The translations under genes were made by a program, and so were the position numbers. Below, piece after piece: positions 32,371 to 41,357 of a stretch of DNA of 64,000 nucleotides (the first letter of the stretch is position 1; every line of letters begins with the position of its first letter). The notes beneath the pieces were generated by a model. It had not been told where the DNA came from. It saw only the letters and a program-made list of their open reading frames with translations, and made no database searches. The stretch is taken from positions 1 to 64,000 of the forward strand of contig NZ_LGHL01000123.1 of NCBI RefSeq assembly GCF_001908205.1. Direction: 5' to 3'. The DNA comes from Bradyrhizobium sp. NAS80.1 (lineage in GTDB: Bacteria; Pseudomonadota; Alphaproteobacteria; Rhizobiales; Xanthobacteraceae).

Positions 32371-33657
32371 ATGAATGCGCGCCTGCCCCTGCCACCCTCG
32401 CTCTATGCCGACACAGCCGTTGCGCCGGTTGCCACGCCGCCGCTCGATGGTGACAAGACCGTCTCCGTCGCGATCGTCGGCGGTGGCTACACCGGACTGT
32501 CCACTGCGTTGCATCTGGCGGAGCAAGGTGTCGAAGCACTGGTGCTTGAGGCGCAGGAGCCGGGGTGGGGCGCGTCGGGTAACAATGGCGGCCACACCAA
32601 TCCTGGCTTGAAGCACGATCCCGATCAGATCGAAGCCGATTTCGGCACCGATCTTGGTCGCCGCATGATCGACTTCTCGTACGGGACAACGAACTTCACG
32701 CATGAGCTGATCCGCCGTTACCAGATCCCATGCGAGGCGCGGCAGAACGGAACGCTGCGGGCGGCCTATAACGAGGCCAGCGCCGCTGCGATCGAGAAGA
32801 CCGCGCAGCAATGCATCCGCCGCGGTATGCCGGTGACGTACCTGAACCGCGAGCAATTGCGCGAGATGACCGGCACCGACCGCTACATCGGCGCCATGCT
32901 CGACGCGCGCGGCGGCGACCTGCATCCCCTCAGCTACGCTCGTGGTCTCGCGCGTGCTGCCATCTCGGCAGGCGCGAAAGTTCATGGCGAGACGCCGGCG
33001 TTGTCACTCCGCCGTTATGGTAGCCGCTGGCGCATCGAGACGCCGCGTGCGATCGTGCATGCCGAAAAAGTGCTGCTCGCCACCAACGGTTTTACCGATG
33101 ATCTCTGGCCGGCGCTACGCCGCACCATCGTGCCGGTGTTTTCCTCAATCGCTGCGACGGCGCCGCTCTCGGACGAGGTCGCCCGCTCGATCATGCCGAC
33201 GCGTCCTGTTCTCTACGAGAGCGGCCACATTACAGTCTATTACCGCATCGATCAGCAGAACCGCCTCTTGATGGGCGGCCGCGGCCCGATGCGCTGGATC
33301 AAGTCGCCGTACGATGTCGCCTATCTCATCCGCTACGCCGAGCGGCTCTGGCCGCAGATCAAGGGCGTTGCCTGGACTCATGGCTGGAACAGCCGCCTCG
33401 CCATCACCAAGGATCACTATCCTCATGTTCACGAGCCGGCGGACAACATTTTGATCTCGCTCGGCTGCAATGGCCGCGGTGTCGCGCTCTCGACCGCGAT
33501 GGGCGCACAACTTGCACGCCGCCTGATCGGCGGCGCCAGGGCCGAGATCGACATGCCGGTCACCGGTATCAAGCCGATCCCGATGCATGCGTTTTGGCCG
33601 GTGGGTGTGACGACTGCCGTGATCGCGGGCCGTGTGCGCGACCGGCTGGGGATATGA
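32371..33657 (+). CDS. DAO-family FAD-dependent oxidoreductase (PuuB/gamma-glutamylputrescine oxidase-like)
   Basis: A 428-residue flavin enzyme with the Rossmann motif VAIVGGGYTGLSTALHLAEQG and WGASGNNGGHTNPGL, followed by the LGCNGRGVALSTAMG flavin-contacting block near the C-terminus, as in PuuB and other amine or imino-acid oxidases. It lies 12 bases after the ABC ATPase gene, so it probably oxidises the imported compound. A PuuR-type regulator at the other end of the operon supports a polyamine-related substrate. Confidence 0.88.
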   Translation: MNARLPLPPSLYADTAVAPVATPPLDGDKTVSVAIVGGGYTGLSTALHLAEQGVEALVLEAQEPGWGASGNNGGHTNPGLKHDPDQIEADFGTDLGRRMIDFSYGTTNFTHELIRRYQIPCEARQNGTLRAAYNEASAAAIEKTAQQCIRRGMPVTYLNREQLREMTGTDRYIGAMLDARGGDLHPLSYARGLARAAISAGAKVHGETPALSLRRYGSRWRIETPRAIVHAEKVLLATNGFTDDLWPALRRTIVPVFSSIAATAPLSDEVARSIMPTRPVLYESGHITVYYRIDQQNRLLMGGRGPMRWIKSPYDVAYLIRYAERLWPQIKGVAWTHGWNSRLAITKDHYPHVHEPADNILISLGCNGRGVALSTAMGAQLARRLIGGARAEIDMPVTGIKPIPMHAFWPVGVTTAVIAGRVRDRLGI

Positions 33658-33688
33658 AAAAGGCGCCACCCGGTCAGGGGCGGCGCCT
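33656..33688 (-). terminator. Rho-independent terminator of the small secreted protein gene
   Basis: On the minus strand AGGCGCC-type arms (33661-33667 and 33682-33688) plus neighbouring GC pairs form a stem followed by TTTTT. It lies just beyond the stop of the minus-strand small gene and also overlaps the stop of the oxidoreductase gene on the plus strand. Confidence 0.8.
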
Positions 33689-33711
33689 CGCATGAGTTGC
33701 AGGTGGGAGCG

Positions 33712-33924
33712 TTAGCAGCGGCCCTGTTTCCACAGTCCGGGCGGGCACCCTCCGCCGCGCCAACCAACCTTGCGCCCATGATACCATCCGGACGGCACGC
33801 CATGGCGATGTCCATGGTATCCGCCGTGGTGGCCGTGACCGTGACCGCCCTTGGCAAATGCCGTGCTCGGCATCGTGACGCCGGTCGCGACGATCAATGC
33901 TGCGGCGAGCGCAAGCTTCTTCAT
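33712..33924 (-). CDS. Small secreted Gly/His-rich protein with C-terminal Cys motif
   Basis: A 70-residue protein: signal peptide (about 1-24, ending AFA), a Gly/His stretch (KGGHGHGHHGGYHGHRHG), WYHGRKVGWRGGGCPPGLWKQGRC at the C-terminus with two Cys. Proteins ending in a PPG-x-x-x-x-GRC pattern are common in rhizobia and uncharacterised. A terminator follows, and the gene forms its own transcription unit. Metal binding is possible. Confidence 0.75.
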   Translation of the reverse strand: MKKLALAAALIVATGVTMPSTAFAKGGHGHGHHGGYHGHRHGVPSGWYHGRKVGWRGGGCPPGLWKQGRC

Positions 33925-34016
33925 CCTAAATCTCTCCTCTTAGGCACGCATATGCCCGTTCGATGAAACGGACATCGATCGCGGTGTCGCGCGCAACTAT
34001 GGAGGAGTAGTGGCGC

Positions 34017-35606
34017 TCAGCCCTCCGCTACCGCGTCGGCCCAGGGCTGGAAGATCTCGACCGCGCCGGAATTGACGTCGCCCTCGCGCATCACCACGCT
34101 CGGGCAGGCGAACTTTGGCGGCAAAGCCTGCACCCGGCTCTCTTCATAGTCGAAGCGCGCGGCCAGCGTCTTGCGCGCTTCTGCCGGCAGTCTGATATCG
34201 CCGATTACAATCGCGCCTTCGCTGGCGTCGATGCGCGGCTGGTCGATGGCGGCATCCAGGTCCATGCCATAATCCATCGCAAAGGACACGAGCTGCATCA
34301 CCGACGGGAGAATGCGGCGGCCACCGGAGGCACCGACCGCGAGCCGCTTGCCATCCTTCGTTTCGGCAATGACAGGCGTGTAGTTGCAAAGGCAGCGCTT
34401 GCCGGGAGCAAGCGAGTTGGTGGTGCCTGGCGTCGGATCGAACCACATGATGCCGTTATTCATGGGGATGCCGGTGTGCGGCGTCACGTATTTCGAGCCG
34501 AAGGACGACAGCAGCGTCTGCGTCACCGCCGCGATGTTGCCGTGGCGGTCGACCACTGAGAAATGCGTTGTGCAGGAGGGCGCGAGATATTCGGCGCCGA
34601 GCGAGCGTTTGCCGTCGGCATCGCCCATGTCCTTGAGCCGCTCGCGGAAAGCCGCTTGCAAAGCCAGCGCATATTCGACGTAGGCGTTCGCGTCCGGCGC
34701 GCTCGCCGGATTCAGATTCTGCTGCAGCAGGCGCAACGCATGCGCCATTGTCGGTCCGGCCGTAAGCTCAGGCGTCGCAAACACCTTGCCGCCGCAATAT
34801 GGGATCGCCAGCGGCTCGCGCAGGTGGCTGCGGAACGCGGCGAGATCCTCCACCGACAGCGAGCCGCCGTCGGCCTTGATGTCGGACGCGATGCTCTTGG
34901 CGAGATCGCCCTGGTAGAAGTCGCGCGGTCCGGCTTCTGCAAGGTGCGACAGCGTCGCCCTCAACGCGTCCTGCGGCAGCCGCGTCTCGAACTTGATGCC
35001 CCATGACGCGCTCGGTGGCAGCCCGTCCTTCAGGAAAGATGCCGCGCTCGCGGGATAGCGCCGAAGATCGGCGGCCGAGCCCGTGATCATCAGCGTGGTC
35101 CACCAATCGACCAGCAGGCCTTCGCCGGCGAGTGCAGCTGCCGGCGCGACAAGGTCCTTCCATGGCAGCCTGGCGTGGCGGCGATGCGCCTCTTCCATGC
35201 CGGCGACGACACCGGGCACGGCGATCGAGCCGGGGCCATGGATGTTGCGGTCGTCCTTCACCCGCGGCCAGGGAAAGAGATCGGAGGCTGCGCCCTCGCC
35301 GCTGAGGGGATAGTCGGGGACCCGCAGGCTCTGCGGGGCGCACATGCCGTAGTCGATCACCTCGTAGCGATTTTCCTTGGCGCGGTAGAGCACCATCGCG
35401 CCGCCGCCGCCGATGCCGCTGTTCCAGGGCTCCAGCACGTTCAGCGCGAAAGTGGTCGCGACGATCGCATCTACGCAGTCGCCTCCTGCCGCCAGCACTT
35501 GCGCCCCCACTTCGGCCGCCCGCCGCGACTGCGAGGCTACGATGCCGCCTCTGGATTTGACGGCGGGTTTGCGAACGGTTTGGGCGAGGCTGAACTGATG
35601 GGGCAT
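34017..35606 (-). CDS. Gamma-glutamyltransferase family protein
   Basis: An N-terminal-nucleophile hydrolase of the gamma-glutamyltransferase family, 529 residues. The autocatalytic cleavage site and catalytic threonine are at T346 in CTTHFSVVDRHGN, and GIMWFDPTPG and VGASGGRRILPSV are the conserved small-subunit blocks. The start at 35606 (MPHQFSLAQTV) has no signal peptide, unlike periplasmic E. coli GGT, so a cytoplasmic role is likely. It could release glutamate from gamma-glutamyl amines made or imported by neighbouring genes. Confidence 0.9.
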   Translation of the reverse strand: MPHQFSLAQTVRKPAVKSRGGIVASQSRRAAEVGAQVLAAGGDCVDAIVATTFALNVLEPWNSGIGGGGAMVLYRAKENRYEVIDYGMCAPQSLRVPDYPLSGEGAASDLFPWPRVKDDRNIHGPGSIAVPGVVAGMEEAHRRHARLPWKDLVAPAAALAGEGLLVDWWTTLMITGSAADLRRYPASAASFLKDGLPPSASWGIKFETRLPQDALRATLSHLAEAGPRDFYQGDLAKSIASDIKADGGSLSVEDLAAFRSHLREPLAIPYCGGKVFATPELTAGPTMAHALRLLQQNLNPASAPDANAYVEYALALQAAFRERLKDMGDADGKRSLGAEYLAPSCTTHFSVVDRHGNIAAVTQTLLSSFGSKYVTPHTGIPMNNGIMWFDPTPGTTNSLAPGKRCLCNYTPVIAETKDGKRLAVGASGGRRILPSVMQLVSFAMDYGMDLDAAIDQPRIDASEGAIVIGDIRLPAEARKTLAARFDYEESRVQALPPKFACPSVVMREGDVNSGAVEIFQPWADAVAEG

Positions 35607-35734
35607 GATGTCGCCTTGTGCGCTGTCTTCGGTTGTCTTGGCTTCGTTGCGCTGACTTTGAAGCTCCGCAATTGGCGAAGCCCGCGGACAATGGCACATT
35701 GCCGCCAACGAGAACAACAGAAGGGAGAAGCGAC

Positions 35735-36508
35735 ATGACAGGTGTGAAACAGGCGCGGGATGGCGCGGTCGGGATTTTGACGCTCGATGAGCCGGCGAGC
35801 CTGAACGCGATGACGCCGGACCTGCTCGGTGCGCTCGCCGCCGCCGTCGCGGAGATGACGAGGGATGAGGATGTCCGCGCCTTGGTCCTCACCGGCGCTG
35901 GACGCGGTTTTTGCTCAGGACAGAATTTGAAGGCGTCGGACGCGCTGGGCGAGGATATCGCCGCTGGCGTGATGCGCTTCTACTGGCCGGCGTTCAAGGC
36001 GCTGCGCGAATGCCACGTGCCCGTTGTCGTCGCCGTCAATGGTGTGGCTGCTGGCGGCGGCTTCAGCCTGGCGATGGCCGGCGACATGATTGTTGCGGCG
36101 CGGTCGGCGAGCTTCATCCAGGTGTTCAGTCGCATCGCGCTGGTGCCGGATCTCGGCTCGACCTGGTTGTTGCCGCGGCTGATCGGCCGGCAGCGCGCGC
36201 TCGAGCTGATGCTCCTGAACGAGCCGCTGACGGCCGAACGTGCGCAGGAAATCGGTCTGGTGCGGCAGGTCGTCGACGATGCGAAGCTGATGGAGGAGGC
36301 GTTGACCCTGGCGCGCCGCCTCGCCGATGGTCCGACGCGCGCCTTGGTCGCGACCCGCGCGCTGATCGAGGAGAGCGAGCACACGACCTATGAGGCGCAG
36401 TTCCGCCGCGAGATCGAGCTTCAGGCCACGATCCGCAAGAGCGCCGACGCAATCGAAGGCCGCAACGCCTTCGTCGAGAAGCGCAAGGCGAAGTTTACTG
36501 GCAAGTAG
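35735..36508 (+). CDS. Enoyl-CoA hydratase/isomerase family protein
   Basis: A 257-residue crotonase-fold enzyme. The oxyanion-hole segments are seen as GRGFCSGQNLKA and NGVAAGGGFSLAMAGDMIVAA; an Asp in PDLGST occupies the position of a catalytic acid in PaaG-like isomerases/hydratases. A GGGAG ribosome site precedes the ATG at 35735. It likely works in beta-oxidation or aromatic (phenylacetate-type) degradation; it is divergent from the gamma-glutamyltransferase gene. Confidence 0.9.
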   Translation: MTGVKQARDGAVGILTLDEPASLNAMTPDLLGALAAAVAEMTRDEDVRALVLTGAGRGFCSGQNLKASDALGEDIAAGVMRFYWPAFKALRECHVPVVVAVNGVAAGGGFSLAMAGDMIVAARSASFIQVFSRIALVPDLGSTWLLPRLIGRQRALELMLLNEPLTAERAQEIGLVRQVVDDAKLMEEALTLARRLADGPTRALVATRALIEESEHTTYEAQFRREIELQATIRKSADAIEGRNAFVEKRKAKFTGK

Positions 36509-36529
36509 GGGAAGAGTCGCGTACTGCGC

Positions 36530-36706
36530 TCAGAGCGCCCCGTCGCTGCGGCCAGTGCGATGCTTGGCGCGCCATTTCGGCCCTGGCCCGCGCATGTAAT
36601 GAAGCTCGGGGCGGTAGGGGTTGCCCACGATCCGCACCAACTTCTGCCATTTGGTGGCGACGAAGTTCAGGGGCTGGCAGAGCAAGGTCAGTGAAGCGAA
36701 CAGCAC
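36530..36706 (-). CDS. Candidate 58-residue protein following the DUF6894 gene
   Basis: A short minus-strand frame starting with GTG and encoding LFASLTLLCQPLNFVATKWQ and then a basic C-terminus (RGPGPKWRAKHRTGRSDGAL). It begins ten bases after the DUF6894 stop, with AGGTGA just upstream, so it could be translationally coupled. An in-frame stop precedes the GTG. I do not recognise it; the codon pattern looks coding but the evidence is modest. Confidence 0.4.
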   Translation of the reverse strand: MLFASLTLLCQPLNFVATKWQKLVRIVGNPYRPELHYMRGPGPKWRAKHRTGRSDGAL

Positions 36707-36715
36707 GGCATCACC

Positions 36716-36949
36716 TCAATGCGGCTTGCCGAGCATGGCGGTGAAGGGAAGATCGAAAATCTCCTCGCCGTCGGAGTCGCTGACATGGATCACCCAATCG
36801 CGCCAGTCCTCAGCACCGGGCGTCAGGATCATCGATTGCATGATCTGGGCAGCACGGTCTCGCGCCTCGGTCAGGCTGGTCACCGCGGTGCCGCTGCGAT
36901 CGATCAGCGTGCCCTCGGTGTTGGAGCAGTGAAAATAGACCTGGACCAT
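36716..36949 (-). CDS. DUF6894-like small protein
   Basis: A 77-residue cytoplasmic protein beginning MVQVYFHCSNTEG, with a central SLTEARDRAAQIM helix and the ending SDSDGEEIFDLPFTAMLG. This 'YFH...G...D..G......EAR..A' pattern is that of a small domain very common in rhizobia and unassigned in function. A GGAGGGG ribosome site supports the ATG at 36949. Confidence 0.8.
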   Translation of the reverse strand: MVQVYFHCSNTEGTLIDRSGTAVTSLTEARDRAAQIMQSMILTPGAEDWRDWVIHVSDSDGEEIFDLPFTAMLGKPH

Positions 36950-37155
36950 ATGCCCCTCCTGTAGGGAGCGATTGGGACGGCAAACCGATACCACCCGAGG
37001 CATTCGCGAAACATTCGGGGCGAGCCCGGTGAGGGAATCTACGGAGATTGGTCGCCACGAAGACCCCCGTGGGTTTGATCACAGGGGGGTGATCTCAACT
37101 GGACGGCGTCCCTGCGGCATGGAACAACTTTGGACGGAAAGTCCGGGAGGCCGCC

Positions 37156-39231
37156 GTGAACCACCTCACATTCTGGCGTGAGCGCCGAAGCCTGCGCCTG
37201 TTTGCGGCGGTCGTCGTCGGAGCGTTGCTCGGCCTCACCTCCGGAGCCACCTCCGAACCGGTGAGGAAAAGCGGCTATGCGATCGGCACGGAAACCTGTG
37301 GCAGTGGCAATCTTGCCTTTCCCAGAATCCAGATCGACATGAAAGCGGGATTTTGCGCCGGCCTCGTTGCCAGCGAGGAGGACCATCTCAAATTTCCGCG
37401 CTCGATCGTCCAGGTGCCGGGCCCTGACCTGTTCGTGGTCGCCGACATGGGCGGCTGGGGCCATACCGACGGCCGGTTGCTGCTGCTCGATCCGCATGCG
37501 CCCCAAGGGCAGCGCTTCAAGGAGCTGTTGACTGCGATCGAATATCCCTTCGGCCTCGTGATCGGCCCGGACAAGAAGCTCTACGCTTCGACCGCCGAGA
37601 CGATCTTCCGGTTCGACCCGCTCGCCGACAATCCGCGCGGCACGGTCGAGACCATCATCCGGCACATGCCCGGTCGGCGGATCACGCTTCCTGACGGCAC
37701 CAGGCTCGACGAGAGTGCCCATCCGCTCAAGCAGTTCGTGTTCGACAGGAACGGCCGGCTGTTCGTCAACATCGGCTCGCACAGCGACGCCTGCATCACG
37801 CCAGCCCCGATCATACGGCCTTGCGCGGCCGCCGAGGGCGCTGCCGCGATGGCATCGATCTGGCTGTTCACGCCGCCTGCAGGCGGCGTCTTTCCGGCCT
37901 TGAAGCCGAACGATCCCGATCCGCCACACACCATTTATGCGCGCGGCTTGCGCAATTCGATGGCGCTGGCGCTGCACCCGAATTTTCCCGATACCGGTTA
38001 CGCCTTCCTGCAAGGCGAGAACGGCCGCGATCTGCCTGATATCTTCAAGCCGAACGAGGAGATCAACGCGCTCGAGCAGGGCATGCACTATGGCTGGCCC
38101 TATTGTTACGACCTCTCGACGCCGAGCCCCGAATTCAAGCTCGTGCTGCAATCCGGGGTCTACAAGTCGCTCTGCACGGCCAATGCGCTCTACAAGGCGC
38201 CGTTCTCGCTGCTGCCGCCGCACGGGGCGCCGCTCGCGATGCTCTACTATCACGGCGCCAAATTTCCGGAGCTGGAGGGCAAGCTGCTGGTCGGCCTGCA
38301 CGGCTATCGCCCGACCGGCAGCCGCGTCCTGATCTACGATGTGGACGATCACGGCTTCCCCAAGCCGAGCCCGGCGCCGGTGCGCTACCACGTCAGTTGC
38401 GCGGCCGACCCGACCCACAGCTTTCAGACCGACGCTGGCGAGGTCGCCGCCGCGCCGTTCGAGGAGCTGATCGCCGGCTGGCACCGCGTTAACGGTGCGC
38501 GACCGCTAGGCGCGCCGGTCGGCATGACGGTTGCGGAGGACGGCGCGATCTGGCTGGTCGAGGACAAGAACCAGACCGTGATCCGAATCGACCGCGCCGC
38601 GGGCGATCCGCCGCAGCCATTGCCCTGCGACATGCGCAGCCAGGCGATGATCGACCAGCTCGAGGCCTTCGTCGCCAGGGACGCGCAGAACAGCGTCCGG
38701 CTCACCACGCTGCGCAAGGGCCTCGTCGAGAAGCATTGCGTCGGTTGCCATTCCGATTTCGGACTGAAGCCGGGCCAATCTGACGCGGACAAGGACGCCA
38801 CGGTGCTGCGCTTCATGCTGTCGCAGGATGGCTGGATTTATCCTGATGATCCCGACTCCGGCAAGCTGCGCACCCGGCTGCGCGGTCTCGGCGCGGAGAA
38901 GCTGATGCCGCCGGGCGGCGAAAGCCTGCCGAAGACCGAGCTCGGCTATGCGCGTCTGCTCGACACCGCGGATTTGCTGGTCGCGAAAATGGTTCCGGGT
39001 ACGCGGATGCGGATCAAGCCTGGTCCGCCGCAGCGCAAGTTCTTTGGCAAAACCAAAAAGGAATGCGGCGAAATACCGGCCGCCAAGGTCGTCGTCGTGA
39101 CACAAAGGAGCGCTGTAGACAAACCTGGCTTCAGCCGATTCTTTCGGCCGGCCGATCCCTATCTGAATGGCGAGTGCACCGACGGCGATGGCTATTACAT
39201 CCGGCAGGAATTTCTGGTGCCTGTGCAGTAG
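37156..39231 (+). CDS. Secreted sorbosone-dehydrogenase-like beta-propeller with C-terminal cytochrome c motif
   Basis: A 691-residue periplasmic protein. After a signal peptide comes a PQQ-dependent glucose/sorbosone dehydrogenase-type propeller (about 40-500; PFGLVIGPDKKLYAS, IYARGLRNSMALALHPNF, EEINALEQGMHYGWPYCYD). A heme-binding CVGCH lies at residue 528, with a candidate axial Met in KLMPPGG near 590, so the protein may pass electrons from a sugar or alcohol to the respiratory chain through its own heme. The last ~70 residues are a Cys-containing extension. Its end overlaps the start of the SMP-30 gene. Cofactor and substrate are inferred from fold only. Confidence 0.8.
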   Translation: MNHLTFWRERRSLRLFAAVVVGALLGLTSGATSEPVRKSGYAIGTETCGSGNLAFPRIQIDMKAGFCAGLVASEEDHLKFPRSIVQVPGPDLFVVADMGGWGHTDGRLLLLDPHAPQGQRFKELLTAIEYPFGLVIGPDKKLYASTAETIFRFDPLADNPRGTVETIIRHMPGRRITLPDGTRLDESAHPLKQFVFDRNGRLFVNIGSHSDACITPAPIIRPCAAAEGAAAMASIWLFTPPAGGVFPALKPNDPDPPHTIYARGLRNSMALALHPNFPDTGYAFLQGENGRDLPDIFKPNEEINALEQGMHYGWPYCYDLSTPSPEFKLVLQSGVYKSLCTANALYKAPFSLLPPHGAPLAMLYYHGAKFPELEGKLLVGLHGYRPTGSRVLIYDVDDHGFPKPSPAPVRYHVSCAADPTHSFQTDAGEVAAAPFEELIAGWHRVNGARPLGAPVGMTVAEDGAIWLVEDKNQTVIRIDRAAGDPPQPLPCDMRSQAMIDQLEAFVARDAQNSVRLTTLRKGLVEKHCVGCHSDFGLKPGQSDADKDATVLRFMLSQDGWIYPDDPDSGKLRTRLRGLGAEKLMPPGGESLPKTELGYARLLDTADLLVAKMVPGTRMRIKPGPPQRKFFGKTKKECGEIPAAKVVVVTQRSAVDKPGFSRFFRPADPYLNGECTDGDGYYIRQEFLVPVQ

Positions 39232-40129
39232 CGTTTTCCTCGTCATCGCGACGGCGTCCGCCCAGGCGGAAACGAAGCTGTTCGAGAGCGCGCAGCTGAC
39301 GCCTTCAGGCGAATACACCTTCGGCATCGAAGGGCCCGCCGCCGACCTTGACGGTAATCTCTTCGTCGTCAACTTCGGCAAGCCCGGCACCATCGGCAAG
39401 TTGCCGGCAGGCGGCGTCGCTTCGCAGCAATTCACAGCGCTTCCCGTGGGCAGCGTCGGCAACGCCATTCGCTTCGATCGCAGCGGCACCATGTTCATCG
39501 CCGACTACAAGAAGCACAACATCTTCGCGATCCCGAAGGGCGCGACCGATCCGATCGTCTGGTTTCACTCGGACGAGATGAACCAGCCCAACGACATCAC
39601 GGTTGCCCGCGACGGCACGATCTATGCGAGCGATCCGAACTGGAAAGGCCGCGAAGGCCACGTCTGGCGCATCTCCAAAGCCGCCGATGGGTCGGTGCAG
39701 GGGCAAGTCATGTCGGCGCCGCGCGCGATGGGCACCACCAACGGCATCGATCTCAGTCCTGATGGCAAGACGCTCTATGTCGGGGAATCCAGCAACGGCC
39801 AGATCTGGTCGTATGCGATCAATGGCAACGAGCTCACCGGCGCAAAACTCGTCAAGACGTTCCAGCCCGACACCATCGACGGTCTGCGCACCGACGTCAG
39901 CGGCCGTCTTTATGTTGCGCGCATCCTCAAGGGGACGATCGCGCTGATGAAGCCCAATGGCGCGGTCGAGCGCGAGATCACACTGAGGGGCAAGGAGCCG
40001 ACCAACCTCGCCTTCGGCGGCAGCGACGGCAAGACCGTCTTCGTCACGCAGCGCCAGGGCGGCTTCATCGAGGCCTTCCGCACCGACCAGCAGGGCCGCG
40101 AGCACTGCCTCCAGCGCGGGCGTTGCTGA
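39191..40129 (+). CDS. Secreted SMP-30/gluconolactonase-like beta-propeller protein
   Basis: A 312-residue protein with a signal peptide ending near ASAQA, then propeller repeats such as GPAADLDGNLFVVNFG, NDITVARDGTIYASDPNW, NGIDLSPDGKTLYVGES and GRLYVARILKG. These NG/D-rich strands are typical of SMP-30/gluconolactonases, which hydrolyse sugar lactones. The start at 39191 gives a clean signal peptide, and the gene overlaps the dehydrogenase by about 40 bases. Together the two would oxidise a sugar to a lactone and open it. Confidence 0.85.
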   Translation, partial: AITSGRNFWCLCSSVFLVIATASAQAETKLFESAQLTPSGEYTFGIEGPAADLDGNLFVVNFGKPGTIGKLPAGGVASQQFTALPVGSVGNAIRFDRSGTMFIADYKKHNIFAIPKGATDPIVWFHSDEMNQPNDITVARDGTIYASDPNWKGREGHVWRISKAADGSVQGQVMSAPRAMGTTNGIDLSPDGKTLYVGESSNGQIWSYAINGNELTGAKLVKTFQPDTIDGLRTDVSGRLYVARILKGTIALMKPNGAVEREITLRGKEPTNLAFGGSDGKTVFVTQRQGGFIEAFRTDQQGREHCLQRGRC

Positions 40130-40262
40130 GCTCAGAGGCGACTCTGCTCCGAGCGCAGAACAGTGCGGTGAGGACGGCATTCTTCCTGCTTGCATCTGGC
40201 CGCTGCAGGGACCAAGACATCTGCGGTACCATTCAAAGAGCACGCGATTACGAGGTGTTTGA

Positions 40263-41288
40263 GTGAAAGCCGTCCATACTGAACTGCATCGCAGCCACGA
40301 TCCGCAATTCTTCCTGGTTCGCGGTGTCGTCAAGCGCACCACCGAGCAGCCCGAACGCGCCGACCGCCTGCTCAAGGGGCTGAAGGATGGCAAGCATCAA
40401 CTGGTCGAGCCGGCCAGATTCGGGCAGGGGCCTCGTGCGCGCATTCACAGTCCGGAATATCTGTCGTTCCTGAGCGAAGCCTGGGACGCCTGGACCGCAC
40501 TCGGCGATTCCGGCCCGGAGATGATCGGCAACATCCATCCCGTGCGCCATGCGGCGACCTATCCGACCCACATCGTCGGCAAGCTCGGCTGGCACACCGC
40601 CGACACCGCGGCGCCGATCGGCCCCGGCACCTGGGCCGCGGCTTGCGCCGCGACAGACGTGGCGGTCACCGCGGCGCAGATGGTGATGGACGGCGAGGAT
40701 GCGACCTACGCGCTCTGCCGTCCGCCCGGCCATCACGCCTATCGCGACATGGCCGGCGGGTTCTGCTTTCTCAACAACAGCGCGATCGCCGCTGCCCATC
40801 TGCGGCTCAAGCACGAGCGCGTCGTGATCCTCGACGTCGACGTCCATCACGGCAATGGCACCCAGGGCATCTTCTACGCGCGACCGGACGTCTACACGAT
40901 ATCGATCCATGCCGATCCCATCGCGTACTATCCTTACGTGTGGGGCTACGCGCATGAGCGCGGCGAAGGACCCGGCCTCGGCACCAATCTCAACATTCCC
41001 TTGGCCATCGGCACCGGCGACGACGGCTACATCCAGGCGTTGGACGTCGCGCGCAAGGCGATCGAGTCCTTTGCGCCCGGCGCCCTCGTCATCGCGCTCG
41101 GCCTCGACGCCTCCGAGCATGATCCGCTCCGCGGCCTCGCCGTTACCACGCCCGGCTTCCGCCGCATCGGCCAGGCCATCGCCAGGATGGGCCTTCCGAC
41201 CGTATTCGTGCAGGAGGGCGGTTATCTCTCGGATATTTTGGGCGCTAACTTGACCTCGGTGCTGGCAGGCTTCGAAGAGGCGCGGTGA
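40263..41288 (+). CDS. Acetylpolyamine amidohydrolase / class II histone deacetylase-like enzyme
   Basis: A 341-residue arginase/deacetylase-fold zinc hydrolase. Motifs are RPPGHHAYRDMAGGFCFLNN with the active-site His pair, DVDVHHGNGTQGIFY with zinc-binding Asp and His, ISIHADP, and GLDASEHDPL carrying the second zinc Asp. Bacterial members with this long N-terminus (RADRLLKGL) deacetylate acetylputrescine-type polyamines. A GTG start follows GAGGTG. The location in a region of amine-catabolism genes supports a polyamine substrate; other acetyl-amines are possible. Confidence 0.88.
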   Translation: MKAVHTELHRSHDPQFFLVRGVVKRTTEQPERADRLLKGLKDGKHQLVEPARFGQGPRARIHSPEYLSFLSEAWDAWTALGDSGPEMIGNIHPVRHAATYPTHIVGKLGWHTADTAAPIGPGTWAAACAATDVAVTAAQMVMDGEDATYALCRPPGHHAYRDMAGGFCFLNNSAIAAAHLRLKHERVVILDVDVHHGNGTQGIFYARPDVYTISIHADPIAYYPYVWGYAHERGEGPGLGTNLNIPLAIGTGDDGYIQALDVARKAIESFAPGALVIALGLDASEHDPLRGLAVTTPGFRRIGQAIARMGLPTVFVQEGGYLSDILGANLTSVLAGFEEAR

Positions 41289-41357
41289 TCTTTCCCTCTT
41301 CGTGAGGGCAGGGAGGCATTCATATCCGTCGTTACAGGCGGCGCAGCCGCGAGTTCG

